From: Colletotrichum lupini
Taxonomy: Eukaryota; Ascomycota; Sordariomycetes; Glomerellales; Glomerellaceae
Assembly (NCBI RefSeq): GCF_023278565.1
Contig: NC_064672.1
Coordinates: 1,736,001 to 1,800,000, forward strand
Length of the DNA: 64,000 bases
Direction: 5' to 3'
The notes below the pieces were generated by a model. The model searched no databases. It was not told where the DNA came from and was given only the letters and a program-made list of their open reading frames with translations. The first letter of the stretch is position 1; each line of letters begins with the position of its first letter. The translations under genes were made by a program, and so were the position numbers. Shown piece after piece: positions 44,725-56,191 of the stretch.

Positions 44725-45825
44725 TGACCAACACAAGCAAAGTTGTCAAGGTGGCCGTCACCCAGGCCGAGCCCGCCTGGATCGACCTCCCAGCCGCCGT
44801 CGCAAAGACATGCAAGCTCATCGCAGAGGCCGCTTCCAATGGGGCTCAGCTCATCGCCTTCCCTGAGTGCTGGATCCCCGGTTACCCCGTGTGGATATGG
44901 ACCCGCCTCATCGACTTTGATCTCAACGTAAAGTACATCAAGAACTCGCTTCAGCTCGACTCGCCCGAGATGGCCACCATCCAGGCCTGCGCAAAGGAGA
45001 ACAACATTGCCGTCTCACTCGGCTTCTCAGAGAACGACAACCACTCGCTCTTTATCGCGCAGGCCCTCATCGGCCAGGACGGCGAGATCAAGGTGCACCG
45101 CCGCAAGATGAAGCCCACGCACATGGAGCGGACCATCTTTGGCGACGCGTCGGGCCACTGCTTGAAGAGCGTGGCTGAGCTGCCCTTTGCGCGAGTCGGT
45201 TCTCTGGCGTGCTGGGAGCACATCCAGCCCCTTTTGAAGTATAACACGATTGCCCAAAAGGAGGAAATCCATGTCTCGGCATGGCCCAGCGTCACGCCTC
45301 ATTCCGGCGGTGGCCCGGACATGTGGTCGATGAGCGCAGAAGGTATGTCACCACAAATGCCGTTCCGGGCGGAATTTCACATTCCGAAATTCCGGCGTCT
45401 TGATGAACTTGAACTAACCTAGATGATTAGGATGCCACAACCTCTCCCGCACATACGCTATTGAGTCAAACGCCTTTGTTCTCCACAGCACGGCGCTCAT
45501 CTCCGAAAAGGGCATCGCGGCGCACAGCAGTGCGGGCGGCGCCATCATGTCCACCCCTGGCGGTGGAACCTCTGCCATCTTCGGCCCGGACGGCCGGAGG
45601 CTATCGGAGCCCGTCGATGAGAACACGGAGACCATCATCTACGGCGAATTGGACTTTGACGCCATCCACAGGACAAAGATGTTCGCGGATTGCACCGGCC
45701 ACTACAGCAGACCGGATCTTTTGAGGCTTAATGTGGATAAGGAGATTAAGATCCTGGTCAGGGCGGATGGTAGTGTTGCGAAGGTGCCGAAGGAGGAAGA
45801 GGAGGAGGCTGTGCTTGTTCTCTAG
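44724..45825 (+). CDS. Nitrilase (carbon-nitrogen hydrolase)
   Basis: Hydrolyses nitriles to carboxylic acids plus ammonia. 337 residues, two exons: 44724-45342 and 45431-45825 (intron GTATGT...TAG; join SAEG+[12 protein letters not shown]). The catalytic triad is visible: Glu in [11 protein letters not shown], Lys in [12 protein letters not shown] and Cys in [15 protein letters not shown]. The sequence after CWEH and the HVSAWPS block fit true nitrilases rather than cyanide hydratase or amidases. The ATG was chosen because [17 protein letters not shown] matches family starts. The substrate could be an arylacetonitrile such as indole-3-acetonitrile, but this is not shown. It is convergent with the Zn2Cys6 gene. 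Confidence 0.92.
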
Positions 45826-46058
45826 ATACCTATTTCATAATTGCCATTTTCTTGTCATTCTAGCAAATCAAACTTTTCATCCATAAACTACCATCGCTTC
45901 GCCCGAGATTTCCTGATCATTCAATCGCTATAACACCAAGATTGCAACAAAAACCTTCCGAACCACACGAGGGTATAGGTGTTTTGTAGTACCAATACAT
46001 TGCATCCATGAGCCTAACGCTACACATATCCGGGACAATCCCCCGCCTCTTAATTCGT

Positions 46059-48574
46059 TCATAACCCATTGTTAGTCGAAAGCCAATTGAAGTCTTCGCA
46101 ATCCGTGAGCCCCTGAAAGGCCTGGAGAAAATCAACAGTACCCATAGGGTTCGTCCGCTCACCGCTCAAACCAGAAACATCGAGAGTTCCCAGAGACGCG
46201 AAAGAGCTCATGTCCAAGGTGCTAAAGTCCACGGGTGGCGCATCAGCCGCAGTAGCGCCGTACCCATCCCACTCATACTCGAACTGAACCTGGTTCACAC
46301 CACTCAGGTCCGCCTCGCCCATGTCCCTACTCCTGGGCTGCGTAATATTCGCGCCCAAGTCACTCTGAGCATCGGGCGCTGTAGCCGCAGACTGCTCGAT
46401 CTGGTAACTGAACTCGATGGGCAGAGCCCTCATCACCCCCCACCGCTGCGCGAGCACACGAATGATCTTGATACTCTTGACGGCACGGACAGGCCACGAG
46501 ACCTGAAGCTCGCGCAGGAGCTCAAGACACTGCCGGAGCCAGTAGGTGCTCTGGTGCCGCAGCGCCGGCGTCCAGCTGGTCGCGTTCATTAGGTGCACGA
46601 TGGCGGCGCTGAGGAGGTGGTGGATGATGACCGGGTTCGGGGAGATGTCGAAGCCGTGGGCGCGGCGGTAGGTCCGAACGAGTCGGGAAGTCGCTGTTGC
46701 TGCTGCGGTGAGAGAGCGGAGGACGAGAAGCATGAATTCCGAGTTTTGTCTCTTGCTGCTGCTGTTGTTCGCAGTGTTCCCGGGCTCGGTTGTCTCTGAG
46801 GTTTGTGAGATTGCGGCAAAAATGCGGAGGAACGGGGGCATGGTGATGAGGATTGTCATTTGGTAGGCTAGGTGGAATTGGATAACTGGTTTCGGGGTTG
46901 AGTCTCCCGACAGATGAAGCCTATCATCGCGGGAGCGGAAGAAGGCGCTGAGTGCGTCCTGGCTTGCTACGAGGATGCGGACTTGCTGCGGTATGGGTAG
47001 AGATTCGAAATTTGTTGAGAAGCTGAGATCGGTGTTACTCACGAAAGTCCATCTTCTGAAATCTGTGTGGGAGACGGAGAAGCAGGACTTACACCTGGTC
47101 CATGTACTGGTCATGCAGATACCACAACTTGCACTGCCATGCAAAAGATACTTGACCTAGGCCCGCCTTAGAGTTCTCAAAGGTCATCTCAAAGTCCGGT
47201 ACGTTTACTCTCCGCCACGGTAATGCGCAGTTACGGCCTAGAATCGAGATGGCTGTCCGGTCAATGATGTAAAACATCCAAAAAGTGCGAATCTCCTGCT
47301 CCGTAGCCTCTAGCTGCCTGGCTTCGCACTCGTCTAGCGCCAAGACGTGCAGTCTCAGATGTACGCACATGCCGGCGGCCATGGAGATGAACATCCAGCC
47401 AAAGTGGTCTCTCCCCATAGCCAATGAGCGCCACGACATCATTGACAGCCCCTGGATGACTTTGAGTGTGGGATTCTGCCGGCAGCAGGTGAAGATGAGG
47501 CTTTCTGCGAACTGCGCGAATGCATCTCCTATGAGGGTAGCATCTGGTCGTCGTGTAAAGGTTGTGCCTGTAGCGATGATGGCACTGTGTAAGAAGGCTT
47601 CATCTGGGGTTTGGTAAGGGTAGTTGTGCAGGAAGTCGGTTGTCGTGTACGGCGTGAACTGATGTTCTTGGTTGATGTTATCCAAGAACAGATCCGCCAT
47701 CTCGTGGATGAGGCCCTTTTGTCGACAGTAAACGAGCACCTGTTCTGGAGGGATGACTTGATGGGCCATGGGTACAGCTGGCCGTACGGGATCGACTGCA
47801 TAGTGAGACCCAGTGGCAGGGTCGTCGATGATGGTTACCCCATCACCGACATTCGTTCTCCAAAGCATTACACACAACTCTTCCATTGCCATCTGAGACC
47901 TCTCCTGTGTCCCTGAGTCCTTACTCGTACTGCCTCCATGGTCTTCTATAGAGACAACATCCTTGGTCTCCTCGTCGTCCCCGCCGACTGCGAGACCTTC
48001 GGTGGCGTCACCTCCATCGAGACTTTCTCGGAGGGTTGCATCGGGCTCTGCAGACTGAGATGCGCGATCACTCAGAGACAGTGCCGGGGAGGGCTCTTTC
48101 TCAACGCTTTGCTTCTCTAGGGCCAAGAGCAGCGATTGTACTTGAGCCTCGAGGGCTCTGACGTAGTCCTCATCCCAGTATTTCCGCCTGGATGATTACG
48201 TTAGCGACATAGTTCGGTGGCTACTAAGCATTGCTTATAGTTGACGTGAACCATAAGTAACTAGTAGGTGACACACTTTCTGGGGCGTTGCTCAGTGTAA
48301 ACACATTCCCTGTTCTGCCTGCTGCACAAGGAGCATGCAGGACGGGCAGCATCGCACTGCCGACGGGAGAAAGGCGTTAGTCACGGCAGTTCACGAAAGG
48401 ACTAGGAGACTAGCAAGGGAGTTCGGGGAAGTTGGTCCTTCCCCGTGGGGTCTAGAATGGAGTCTAGAAATGGAGCAAAACTTTGGGAAAGTTCTTCTTC
48501 GCGCGCGGACGACCTACTTTTCGCTTCCCCGCCCTGCACCGGTCACAAGCGAAGCTTGTTGGTTTCTGGGACAT
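46059..48574 (-). CDS. Zn2Cys6 transcription factor with Fungal_trans domain
   Basis: 731 residues in four exons: 48574-48518, 48356-48277, 48187-47093, 47022-46059. The first intron splits the zinc cluster exactly before its third Cys. Joined, it reads Cys10, Cys13, Cys20, Cys27, Cys30, Cys37 with a RAGKRK basic stretch, a canonical CX2CX6CX6CX2CX6C. A linker helix RKYWDEDYVRALEAQVQSLLLALE follows (a coiled-coil dimerisation segment often seen after the cluster). The Fungal_trans domain spans about residues 180-440 (IIATGTTF, GWMFISMAAGMCVHLRLH, RTFWMFYIIDR). The third join MDQ-V-FSTNFESLP was chosen because it restores family order with GTAAGT/CAG. It ends the candidate metabolic neighbourhood and could be its regulator, an inference from position. 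Confidence 0.88.
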
Positions 48575-51090
48575 GGCCGTGTTGGGAAGGGACCTGCTCG
48601 AGGCACTGGGGGGGGATGTTTGTCGGATCTCAAAGTTGGGTTCTCTTCTCGGCCACGCGCAGCGCCGAGTAAGTAAGCTTACCCTTTCCTTTCTCGCGTC
48701 TGCAAAAAAGGGGCCCGCGACGTTGGGGCGACTCACTTCATCCGGCTGCCAACGGTTTGTTTCCTTTCTTTCATCTGTGTAGATCGACCACACCCTCTCT
48801 GCAGGCGGACGAATCCAGAAAGAGGGGGGTGCGAGACCTTCTGGAAGACCTGATGGCAGGGCTTGAGTCGTTCGAAATGACTCTGTTGGCGAGCGACTGA
48901 CGTCTCACGTACGCGGTGTTGTTCGGTGGTTTATCTGCGGGGTGGAGACCTCCGCAGGATAAGCCTAGGGCGAACGGTGAATTGAGCATGTCATAAATGT
49001 CATAAATGGCACCGGGGCGGAGATGAGGGGTTTGCGAGACATTTCCCAGGGCACGAGGGGGCTGACAACCCTGATATGCTGAGTGGCTGCGGATGGTCGG
49101 AAAGATTTCCGATGCCCACGCTGCAAACTTCCCAGCTGAACTCTACTTATATATCCACATGATGGTTTCTTTTTGTTCTCTGTGAAGAAAGGGGCCTTAT
49201 CTTGGGGGATCATTGAGATAAAGAACTCACGAGCGCGGGCCACAGCTCAGAAATTGTCGATGCGGAGAGTCAGGGTTGGCGAGTCATGTATCAAAGGGCT
49301 ATTGGCAACACCTGACGAGGCGAGCGCCAACGGCTGATGTTCGTACAGAGGGCCAGTAATAGAGCACCTAACTTTCAGCTTCGTAAGCAAAAGTGTTATT
49401 CAAGAAGTAGATCATAGCTGAGTGCGCTATCACAAGTCCCGCCGCGAATCAACGATGAGCTGGTAAATGGTGCGGTGAGAGGAGCCAAAAGTAAGAACGT
49501 TGAGCTCTGCCGGCAGAAAATCTGCTTCTGGTGCGAGATGGTCTAAACTTACATAGAGGAACATGACGAATTCAGTTGGTACTTATTAATTGATACTTGA
49601 GTAGTTCTCTCTCGATTGGAACGCATGGAGTATCTCAATTTGGCGTCAGCAAATGCCTCTCATAACTTTGCCTATGTATATGGAGGTATATGTATCCATT
49701 AGGGTGGGAACAACATGTGCTTTTGTGTTGAAGCCTTGCCTTCGGTTCTCGAATGCGTCGCCTGTTGAAATCCAAAAGAGCTCAAGCCTTCCACTCACCC
49801 ACCTACTTTATGCGTCAGCTCTACATACTGAACATACATGGCAGCATTAGTTAATACAAGTGTATCACTCAAGATGTCTGAGATCATGGGGTGTGAAGAT
49901 GTTGAGGCACATCGCCGATCCACTTGTCAACACTAAAGGTAATTAAGGTATCTCGCAGATAACAGGGTGATGGCACCCATAGGCGCACAAGATCGAGTGA
50001 TAGGATTACTACAACCTGTTTGCAGTCTACTACCGTGTGTACATAGAATTTATACATAATACTGTGAGAAGAAATCAGATTTATAATTGGCATTGCAGGC
50101 TTCGCGGAGTGAAGTAGCGGCTTATGAACACTGCCTTGATCGTGCAAGCTGTTGTGGGAATGGACTGTTCCTCGGCACACCAGATTTTTTAACCACCGAG
50201 CCCCCGAAGATTCTCATATACAATCACAAGGAACAGTATGTTCCCATTCTCGGGCCACAGAAGTGTCGTGGTCACATTAGTATCTTCAGGGCTTGTGGAG
50301 TTGAGGTAATTGTTCATGTTACCTTGGTAATAATTGCACATAATAATTACCGAGAGACTTTGAGAGACGGCAAAGCACAGAAAAATCCGGCCTGACCCGT
50401 TGGCTTCCATCAACAAACCTCGCATGAAAATATGATGTCTCGTCGAATCCTTCGAATATCAACAATGGGAAACTGCGGTCCTCCTCACTCGTTGACCGAG
50501 ATGTACCTCACTAATTACAGAATGTTTACCGAACGGCTTTAGGATCAATCATAAAGTCGTCGCAACATCAGATCCTACGGCACTATCACTTTCACAATTC
50601 CACGAATAAGCAGTCAATATTCTCCTTAATCCTTCCATAAAGTTCCTGTGATAGTCTTGGCGGCTCACGGGGTGGTATGGGTAAGCGGGCTTCATGTAGG
50701 CTTACTGCATTAGGACGTACGAGCCTATAAGATGTCGGTTGAAAAGGCACTGTCGAAGTGATGACTTAGAGCCTATGTTGAAAGAGATCCCGATGCCTTG
50801 ATCACCTCAACCAAGGTACCGTCGAAACTTAAGTGACCATATTCATCAAGTATCATGTATCATCGAAGGTGATGACCACACGACCGCAGCTAGTCCTCAG
50901 AGAAGGCGCGTCCTAGCGGCATAATGCGAGTCTCCAGATTCGTGGAATCTTGTTTGTTCGAAGGATTCAAATGTGCACATAATTGACCGGCAGAAATGAG
51001 AATGAAGTACCTCGTAGCCGGGATTGTGAGACCTCCCTCGTAGAAATGACACAAATGGCCTAGAGCAAGAGCAGTATCAATACAGCTGGG
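48575..51090. other. 2.5 kb gene-poor spacer
   Basis: No coding frame with family resemblance, tRNA or repeat recognised on either strand. The first several hundred bases are the promoter side of the Zn2Cys6 gene. Confidence 0.5.
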
Positions 51091-51097
51091 TATAAAG
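51091..51097 (+). promoter_or_regulatory. TATA box of the small secreted peptide gene
   Basis: TATAAAG on the plus strand 218 bp before the ATG at 51309. It supports the short frame as a real transcription unit. Confidence 0.45.
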
Positions 51098-51308
51098 AGG
51101 TGCAGGTTCGTCGTTTTCGAAAGCATAACTCAACCCTCTCTGACCACCATCATCTTGAAATAATCTAGTACACTGAGTGCCAGTGTTCATCACACTTCAC
51201 TGATGTATGTCCTTTCGATATCGAGTTGTGTGCATCTCAAACAATTCCTTTGAGAGTTGAGTTATTCTAACAAGTTCAGCTACACGCAACTGCTCAGTCC
51301 CATCCGAA

Positions 51309-51497
51309 ATGAAGCTCATCGCCACCGTCGCCGTTGCTTTGGCGGCTCTTGCCCTAGCTGCGCCCAACCCCGAAGGTCAGACGACTTCAATCAAACTCAG
51401 CAAGGACTATGTCGACGCCATCGTAGCCGCGTATCCCGATGTCCATAAGCGCGACTGTAGCTTCGACTTTAGCTGTGGCTGCATCTTCTGCGTCTAG
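51309..51497 (+). CDS. Small secreted precursor with Kex2 site and C-terminal four-cysteine peptide
   Basis: 62 residues, single exon. Residues 1-18 (MKLIATVAVALAALALAA) are a clear signal peptide. A propeptide of about 30 residues follows, ending in Lys47-Arg48, a Kex2 site. The remaining 14 residues, DCSFDFSCGCIFCV, are unusually rich in Cys (50, 56, 58, 61) and aromatics. The layout signal-pro-KR-peptide is that of secreted peptide hormones, pheromones and some ribosomally made natural products. There is one copy of the core, no tandem repeats, no CAAX end (so not an a-factor), and no UstYa/DUF3328 or other modifying enzyme gene in this window. Could also be a small effector. No homologue recognised. 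Confidence 0.72.
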   Translation: MKLIATVAVALAALALAAPNPEGQTTSIKLSKDYVDAIVAAYPDVHKRDCSFDFSCGCIFCV

Positions 51498-52614
51498 TCT
51501 TTCGAAGGCCAAGGCAGAAGGTATGATGTCAAAAACTTGCTGGAGGGCAGCCTGCTTGATAGGCTCTCAAGCAGTGTGGGTGGATGTCTCTGCGGGAAGG
51601 TTCCAAAGTACCAATGCACTATGGAATCTGTTTGAATTGAACTGTTGATCGTTTTTGCAAACATCTAGAACGACTGCCTGTAGTCTATTACTTTGTGCAT
51701 GGCAATTTGCCAAACGATTGAATTGTGATTGGAGATGACACTGATTTTACCTTGTCTTGCCGGATCACAAGATCTACTACTTTCGTAAATGATACGTGTA
51801 GCCGTTGGCCGTACGAAAGAAAAGCAAAGCAAAACATATTCGGAAGAATGCAAATTCCATTTTAAGCTGCGACAAGCACACTATCTTATCTGGTTACAAT
51901 CTCTAGCTTTTCGAAACGACGATTGCGCAAACCGGCGCTTACGCGGTTCCCTCGTACCATTTCAAAGTCCAGTCAGGCCAGTATTCGTTTCAAACTTTTG
52001 GTGGAGATGATTCACTGCGACGTGAGTCGGAACGGTCGATCACCGACGCGAATCCGAGCACAGGGCATTGTTCCGCTCTACCGGCCGACACACCCTGCCC
52101 CTCCTCGGCGCCGGCCGATCGGAGTTCGGCAGCACACACCAAGGCTAAGGCGGGAAGACCCGCGCCGGGAAACTGCTCCGGGAAAGCGGGGCGACCTCCG
52201 TCTGCCGCAGATGAACGCCGAGGAGAACGGGCAGGAGACGATGCTCCGCCCTCCTCTTTCCCCCTCCTCGCCTGTGCAGCTACCCGCCCTCGCAGGTTCT
52301 CCCTTGCCGAGCTGCCGTTGGTGTTTCCATCTGATTCTTCGATGCTGCAATCATGATGAAATCGCGGCCGAAGAGTGCGGGAACCGCATTGATGACGTCA
52401 GGAGGGGAATCATCGGGCTTTGTCAAAGCGAGCAAATCCCCCCCAACCTTCACGAAGGAGTGAAGGGAAAAAAGCACGATACCATCAACAAGTTTTCGAA
52501 CTAAGCAACCAACTCTCATCCAATCTTCAAACGTCAAGCCCAAGTACCCACGTCTTGAACGGATTGAGCAGGTGTTTGCTCAGAGCATCACTGCAATCTC
52601 GCTTATCGACCACC
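51498..52614. other. Spacer before the OBAP-like gene
   Basis: 1.1 kb. A frame of 193 codons at 51923-52504 is GC-driven and without family resemblance. No other signal. Confidence 0.45.
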
Positions 52615-53356
52615 ATGGCTACCAAGCCGGACGCAAATGCCGGAGATCCCATCAGCACCGAGAACCAAGTGCTTAGTGCTGGTGCTTCAGTAGTGCAGGT
52701 ACGTTCTTCCTCTCTGACGAATTACCAACATTGTATCACGATCTCTGACACCGAGATAGGACTTCGCACCATTAAGCAATGTCTGCGCTCACCTCAACGC
52801 CTTTCACGCATATGCCTCTGACCCTACACGCGTGGTGGAGGCAAATCACTACTGCGGGCACTTGAACGAAGATGTCCGTCAATGCATACTCTACGATAGC
52901 CCCGCGAAGAGTGCACGCATCATAGGCATCGAGTACATGATCACACCAAAGCTCTACGAAACCTTGGACTCGGAGGTGCGAAAGCTCTGGCACAGTCATG
53001 TGTATGAGGTCAAGTCAGGCATGCTCATCATGCCACAGGGAAAGCTGCCGGACTTGGCTTGGCAAGCGGCAGAGAATAAGGAGATGGAGCAAGTCGTCCA
53101 GCTCTATGGAAAAGTGTTCCACCTCTGGCAGGTCGACAAAGGCCACCAGCTGCCCTTGGGCGAACCGCAACTCATGACAAGCTTCACCCAGACCGGCCAA
53201 TTGGACTTTGCCAAGTACGTTGGCGACCGAGACAAAAGGTTCAACTCAGATTATAAGCAAAAAGAGGAGGCTCGGAAGCATATTGCGAGCCCGTCGGTTC
53301 ATCCCGACGCTGACCAAGCCTGGAAGGAGAAGGACAAGAACAAGGGAGTCTCGTAA
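52615..53356 (+). CDS. Oil body-associated protein-like (DUF1264)
   Basis: 226 residues, two exons: 52615-52698 and 52760-53356 (intron GTACGT...TAG, phase 0, joining SVVQ+DFAPLSNVCAHL). Hallmarks of the OBAP/DUF1264 family are NVCAHLNAFHAYASD, VEANHYCGHLNEDVRQCILYDS, IGIEYMI, LWHSHVYEVKSGMLIMP, a VDKGHQLPLGEPQLMTSFTQ block and a basic Lys-rich tail. Plant members associate with lipid bodies; in fungi the role is not established. The His-rich HYCGH and LWHSH motifs suggest a metal or cofactor site (inference). No signal peptide, so cytosolic or lipid-droplet. Confidence 0.88.
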
Positions 53357-56191
53357 TGAAAACTGTCAAACACTGATGAGGTTGATGCGACAACGATTAC
53401 ATCGGGGCTGTTGCATGCAAGTAAAAAAAGGTAATCTGCGAGGTTGATGCATCGCTTCCCGCCGAGGATGCCACCGTTTAACATTATCAATTATTGACTA
53501 GTCGCATAAGGTTGCAGGCGGGTCGAACAGGAGTTGTTCCTGGCGGGAGGCGGCGGAGGGGCGGCGGACATTGCAGGTAATAGGTTAGTAATATGGGCAA
53601 ACACGGGCTATTTGAGAGACCAGAGACGAGCACTAAGGTTTTACGGTTGCGGAGGGCAGCGCGAGGCGAGATTAATCCCATCTGAAATCCCATTATGATT
53701 TATTTCACCCCCCGGAGGCTAGGGGCCCGGTCGCGAGACCAGAGGTTGTGGATATCAGAAGCCAGAGGGTTGGCGAGTGACGAGTGACGACACAGAACAG
53801 GCTCAGAGTAAAATGCCGAGCTATCCCCTTTTACTCTCTCATGGCTCGATGTCGTTGCTTCAGATTCGTCTCGAAACGTCCCTTCTTTTGAGTCCATCCC
53901 CCCCTCCACCTCCAGTGACCAGTCTCCTCCCTTCACGCTCGACGCAGCCCACCCACTTGAGGCTGCTGGTGATCGAATGACACCTGCTCTTGGCTTCCAG
54001 ATGTGGGCCAGGGGTGAAACGTGAAGGGTAGATCCTGGTCTTAAGATCCCAGGCGCCAGCAGGGATGGGACGACTCCTTGCAGCAATCTTGTGGATCTCG
54101 CGCGTCTCCTTTCCGTTACGGAGAATTTTTAGGGTAGTGGTGCCAGCGGTTGGCAATCTACGCGGAACCGCTCGCCGGAAGAGAAGAGACACAGAGCGTG
54201 AGAGCAGGAGAAAAGTTCTGGACTTGGACTGGCGGACAGAAGAGCGCGCTGCTTGCCGGTGCGGCACCCCGAAGCACGCGAGAGAAATGCAGTGTACGGA
54301 GTTTTCCATGTCCCCTTCCCACACTTCCCATGCGTGCCATGCAAGGTACGCTCGCAAGCCTTCAGGTACCCGTCCGCTAAATTGTACCTTAACTGGCATA
54401 CGGGGATGCCGGTGGGAGAAGATAGATTGCTCCCCAGACTCACCAAGAACAGAGTTCACTATCGGTAGGGCTCCTCTGCTCGATGCACTGCACTCCAACT
54501 CTCTCTCCACGCTCTGTACTGGAGCTAAGTGGTCTTGGCTACATACCAAGCAAGTCGAGTCGAAGTTGATCTCCCGAACTTCGCTCGTCTTACCTATCAG
54601 TAGCGCTGATCACCATGGACCAAGCGACAATGAGGCTCAGCTGAACAAATTGTTCCCCCATCTTCTCGTCCGTCGGACTAGCGTGGACGCCACGATCTGG
54701 GTTGGATCTGACGGATTACCCGTCCCGTCGCGCGTCCGTGGCTCCTTTTGGGCTACAATGGCGACCAGCCTTCGGCCGGTCTCCGAGCGCGAGTCTCAGG
54801 ATGGGGGCAATACACCAGACGAGTTCCCACGTTCTCTGCTTCCTACCCGCGTCGGGAAGAGCCCACGCTTGCGCCTGTCAACGTCAAGGCCTCAGGAATG
54901 GGACGAAAGGAGAAGGGTGAGGGTAGGGGAGGGGGGTAAGGAGGCGAAGAGAGAAAACAAGAGCGAGACTGCGAGACTCCAGAGAATGAGAGTGATGAGA
55001 GTGTGTGAGAGCGTGAGAGCCGGCTCACCTCGCCCGTCTCGCCGCGGCACCGCTTCTGGCTGTCGTATGCGCGCTTTGGTGCTTTTGTTCTTGGCGTCTG
55101 TATCACCTCGTCGAGTCTGTGACCCCCTTTGGGCCGAGAAGAGATGGGACTATCCTGGGAAACAGACGAATGGGACAGCGCTGACCCCCGGGAGAAAACA
55201 GGGCCCGTATGCGAAATCGTTGCTCAAAGCGTCCAGAGTTCAGCGAGCAAACCACAACCTTTCAACTCTCGCCAGGCTTCCCGCCCTCCACTCCGTCGAC
55301 ACTGTTCGACTAGGAAGTCTGCAGTCCGCTGCCGTTGTCAGAATTGCTTACTATGGAATCTCCTAATGCTCTATGAAACACGCTCGCCTCTTCAGAACAG
55401 CGCCCCCCAGCGCGTAATCGTCCGACCTTTTTCTTTCCATCTGTCTCGGCCCTGCCAAACACGGCTAGTCGCCGTTTATGAAAACTAGCGGTTGACTCGC
55501 CGTCACTATGTCCGTCAATCAACAGGGATCATGAGCCAAAACCCTCCTTCAGATCCACTGTCACTGAACTTCTGCCCCATCGTGCCCCCATGTGAGCCTC
55601 CTCCTCCTCCTCCAACCGCCTCGCTACCAGCCGCTTGACCAGGTCTCGAACCAACGCGAACTGCACCGCAACATGGACCATGTTGGCCATGCTATTACTG
55701 CCCATACTGGTGGCCACTCTCATCCACTTCAACCTCGAGTGAGGTCCTGACCCCCCCAAGGTTCCATGGCTCGTCCCTTTCTCCCCCTACCACACACCAC
55801 CACCACCCCCTTCAGTCCCCTACCCTCCATCTGCCAAGATACGTCGGGTTCAGGGTTAGGTCGCGACTCCGCCCAGCACCACAGCCTTGCGACAAGAGGT
55901 GTTGCAGATGATCTGAGCAGATCAGCGTACATCATGGGCTGGTCGACGTTTGGCAGTGTTTGCGTCGTTTCGGTCCTCGACCGCGAGCCTTCGTATAAGA
56001 CGACCTTTTCACGGCCTCGTCTCGTGTTTAAGTTTACCTTCCCCTTCTCTCTACCCACACATCATATTATCCTCCTCTGCGCCTACGCTCTTTCACCGGG
56101 CTTTTCCGTTTTTCCTTCTCTTTTCACTTCTCCCTTCACTTCGTTCCTTTAATCGTGCTGGCACATTCCGACTTAGTCTCTGCGAGACAAG
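53357..56191. other. 2.8 kb spacer upstream of the Egh16-like gene
   Basis: GC-rich DNA with long but implausible open frames, including 433 codons at 54065-55366. The last 150 bp before the ATG are strongly pyrimidine-rich, a typical fungal core promoter/leader. A long promoter is possible; no gene is claimed. Confidence 0.5.

Noticed and set aside
51309..51497. The small precursor as an a-factor pheromone or dikaritin-type RiPP
   Set aside because: The end CIFCV is not a CAAX box, the core is not repeated, and no UstYa-like or other modifying gene is nearby, so neither class is supported.
51923..52504. 193-codon plus-strand frame before the OBAP-like gene
   Set aside because: Pro/Arg/Cys-rich composition driven by GC content, with a competing frame on the other strand. 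No domain recognised.
53860..54549. Minus-strand 229-codon frame
   Set aside because: No signal, domain or splice continuity; it overlaps another implausible frame in GC-rich spacer DNA.
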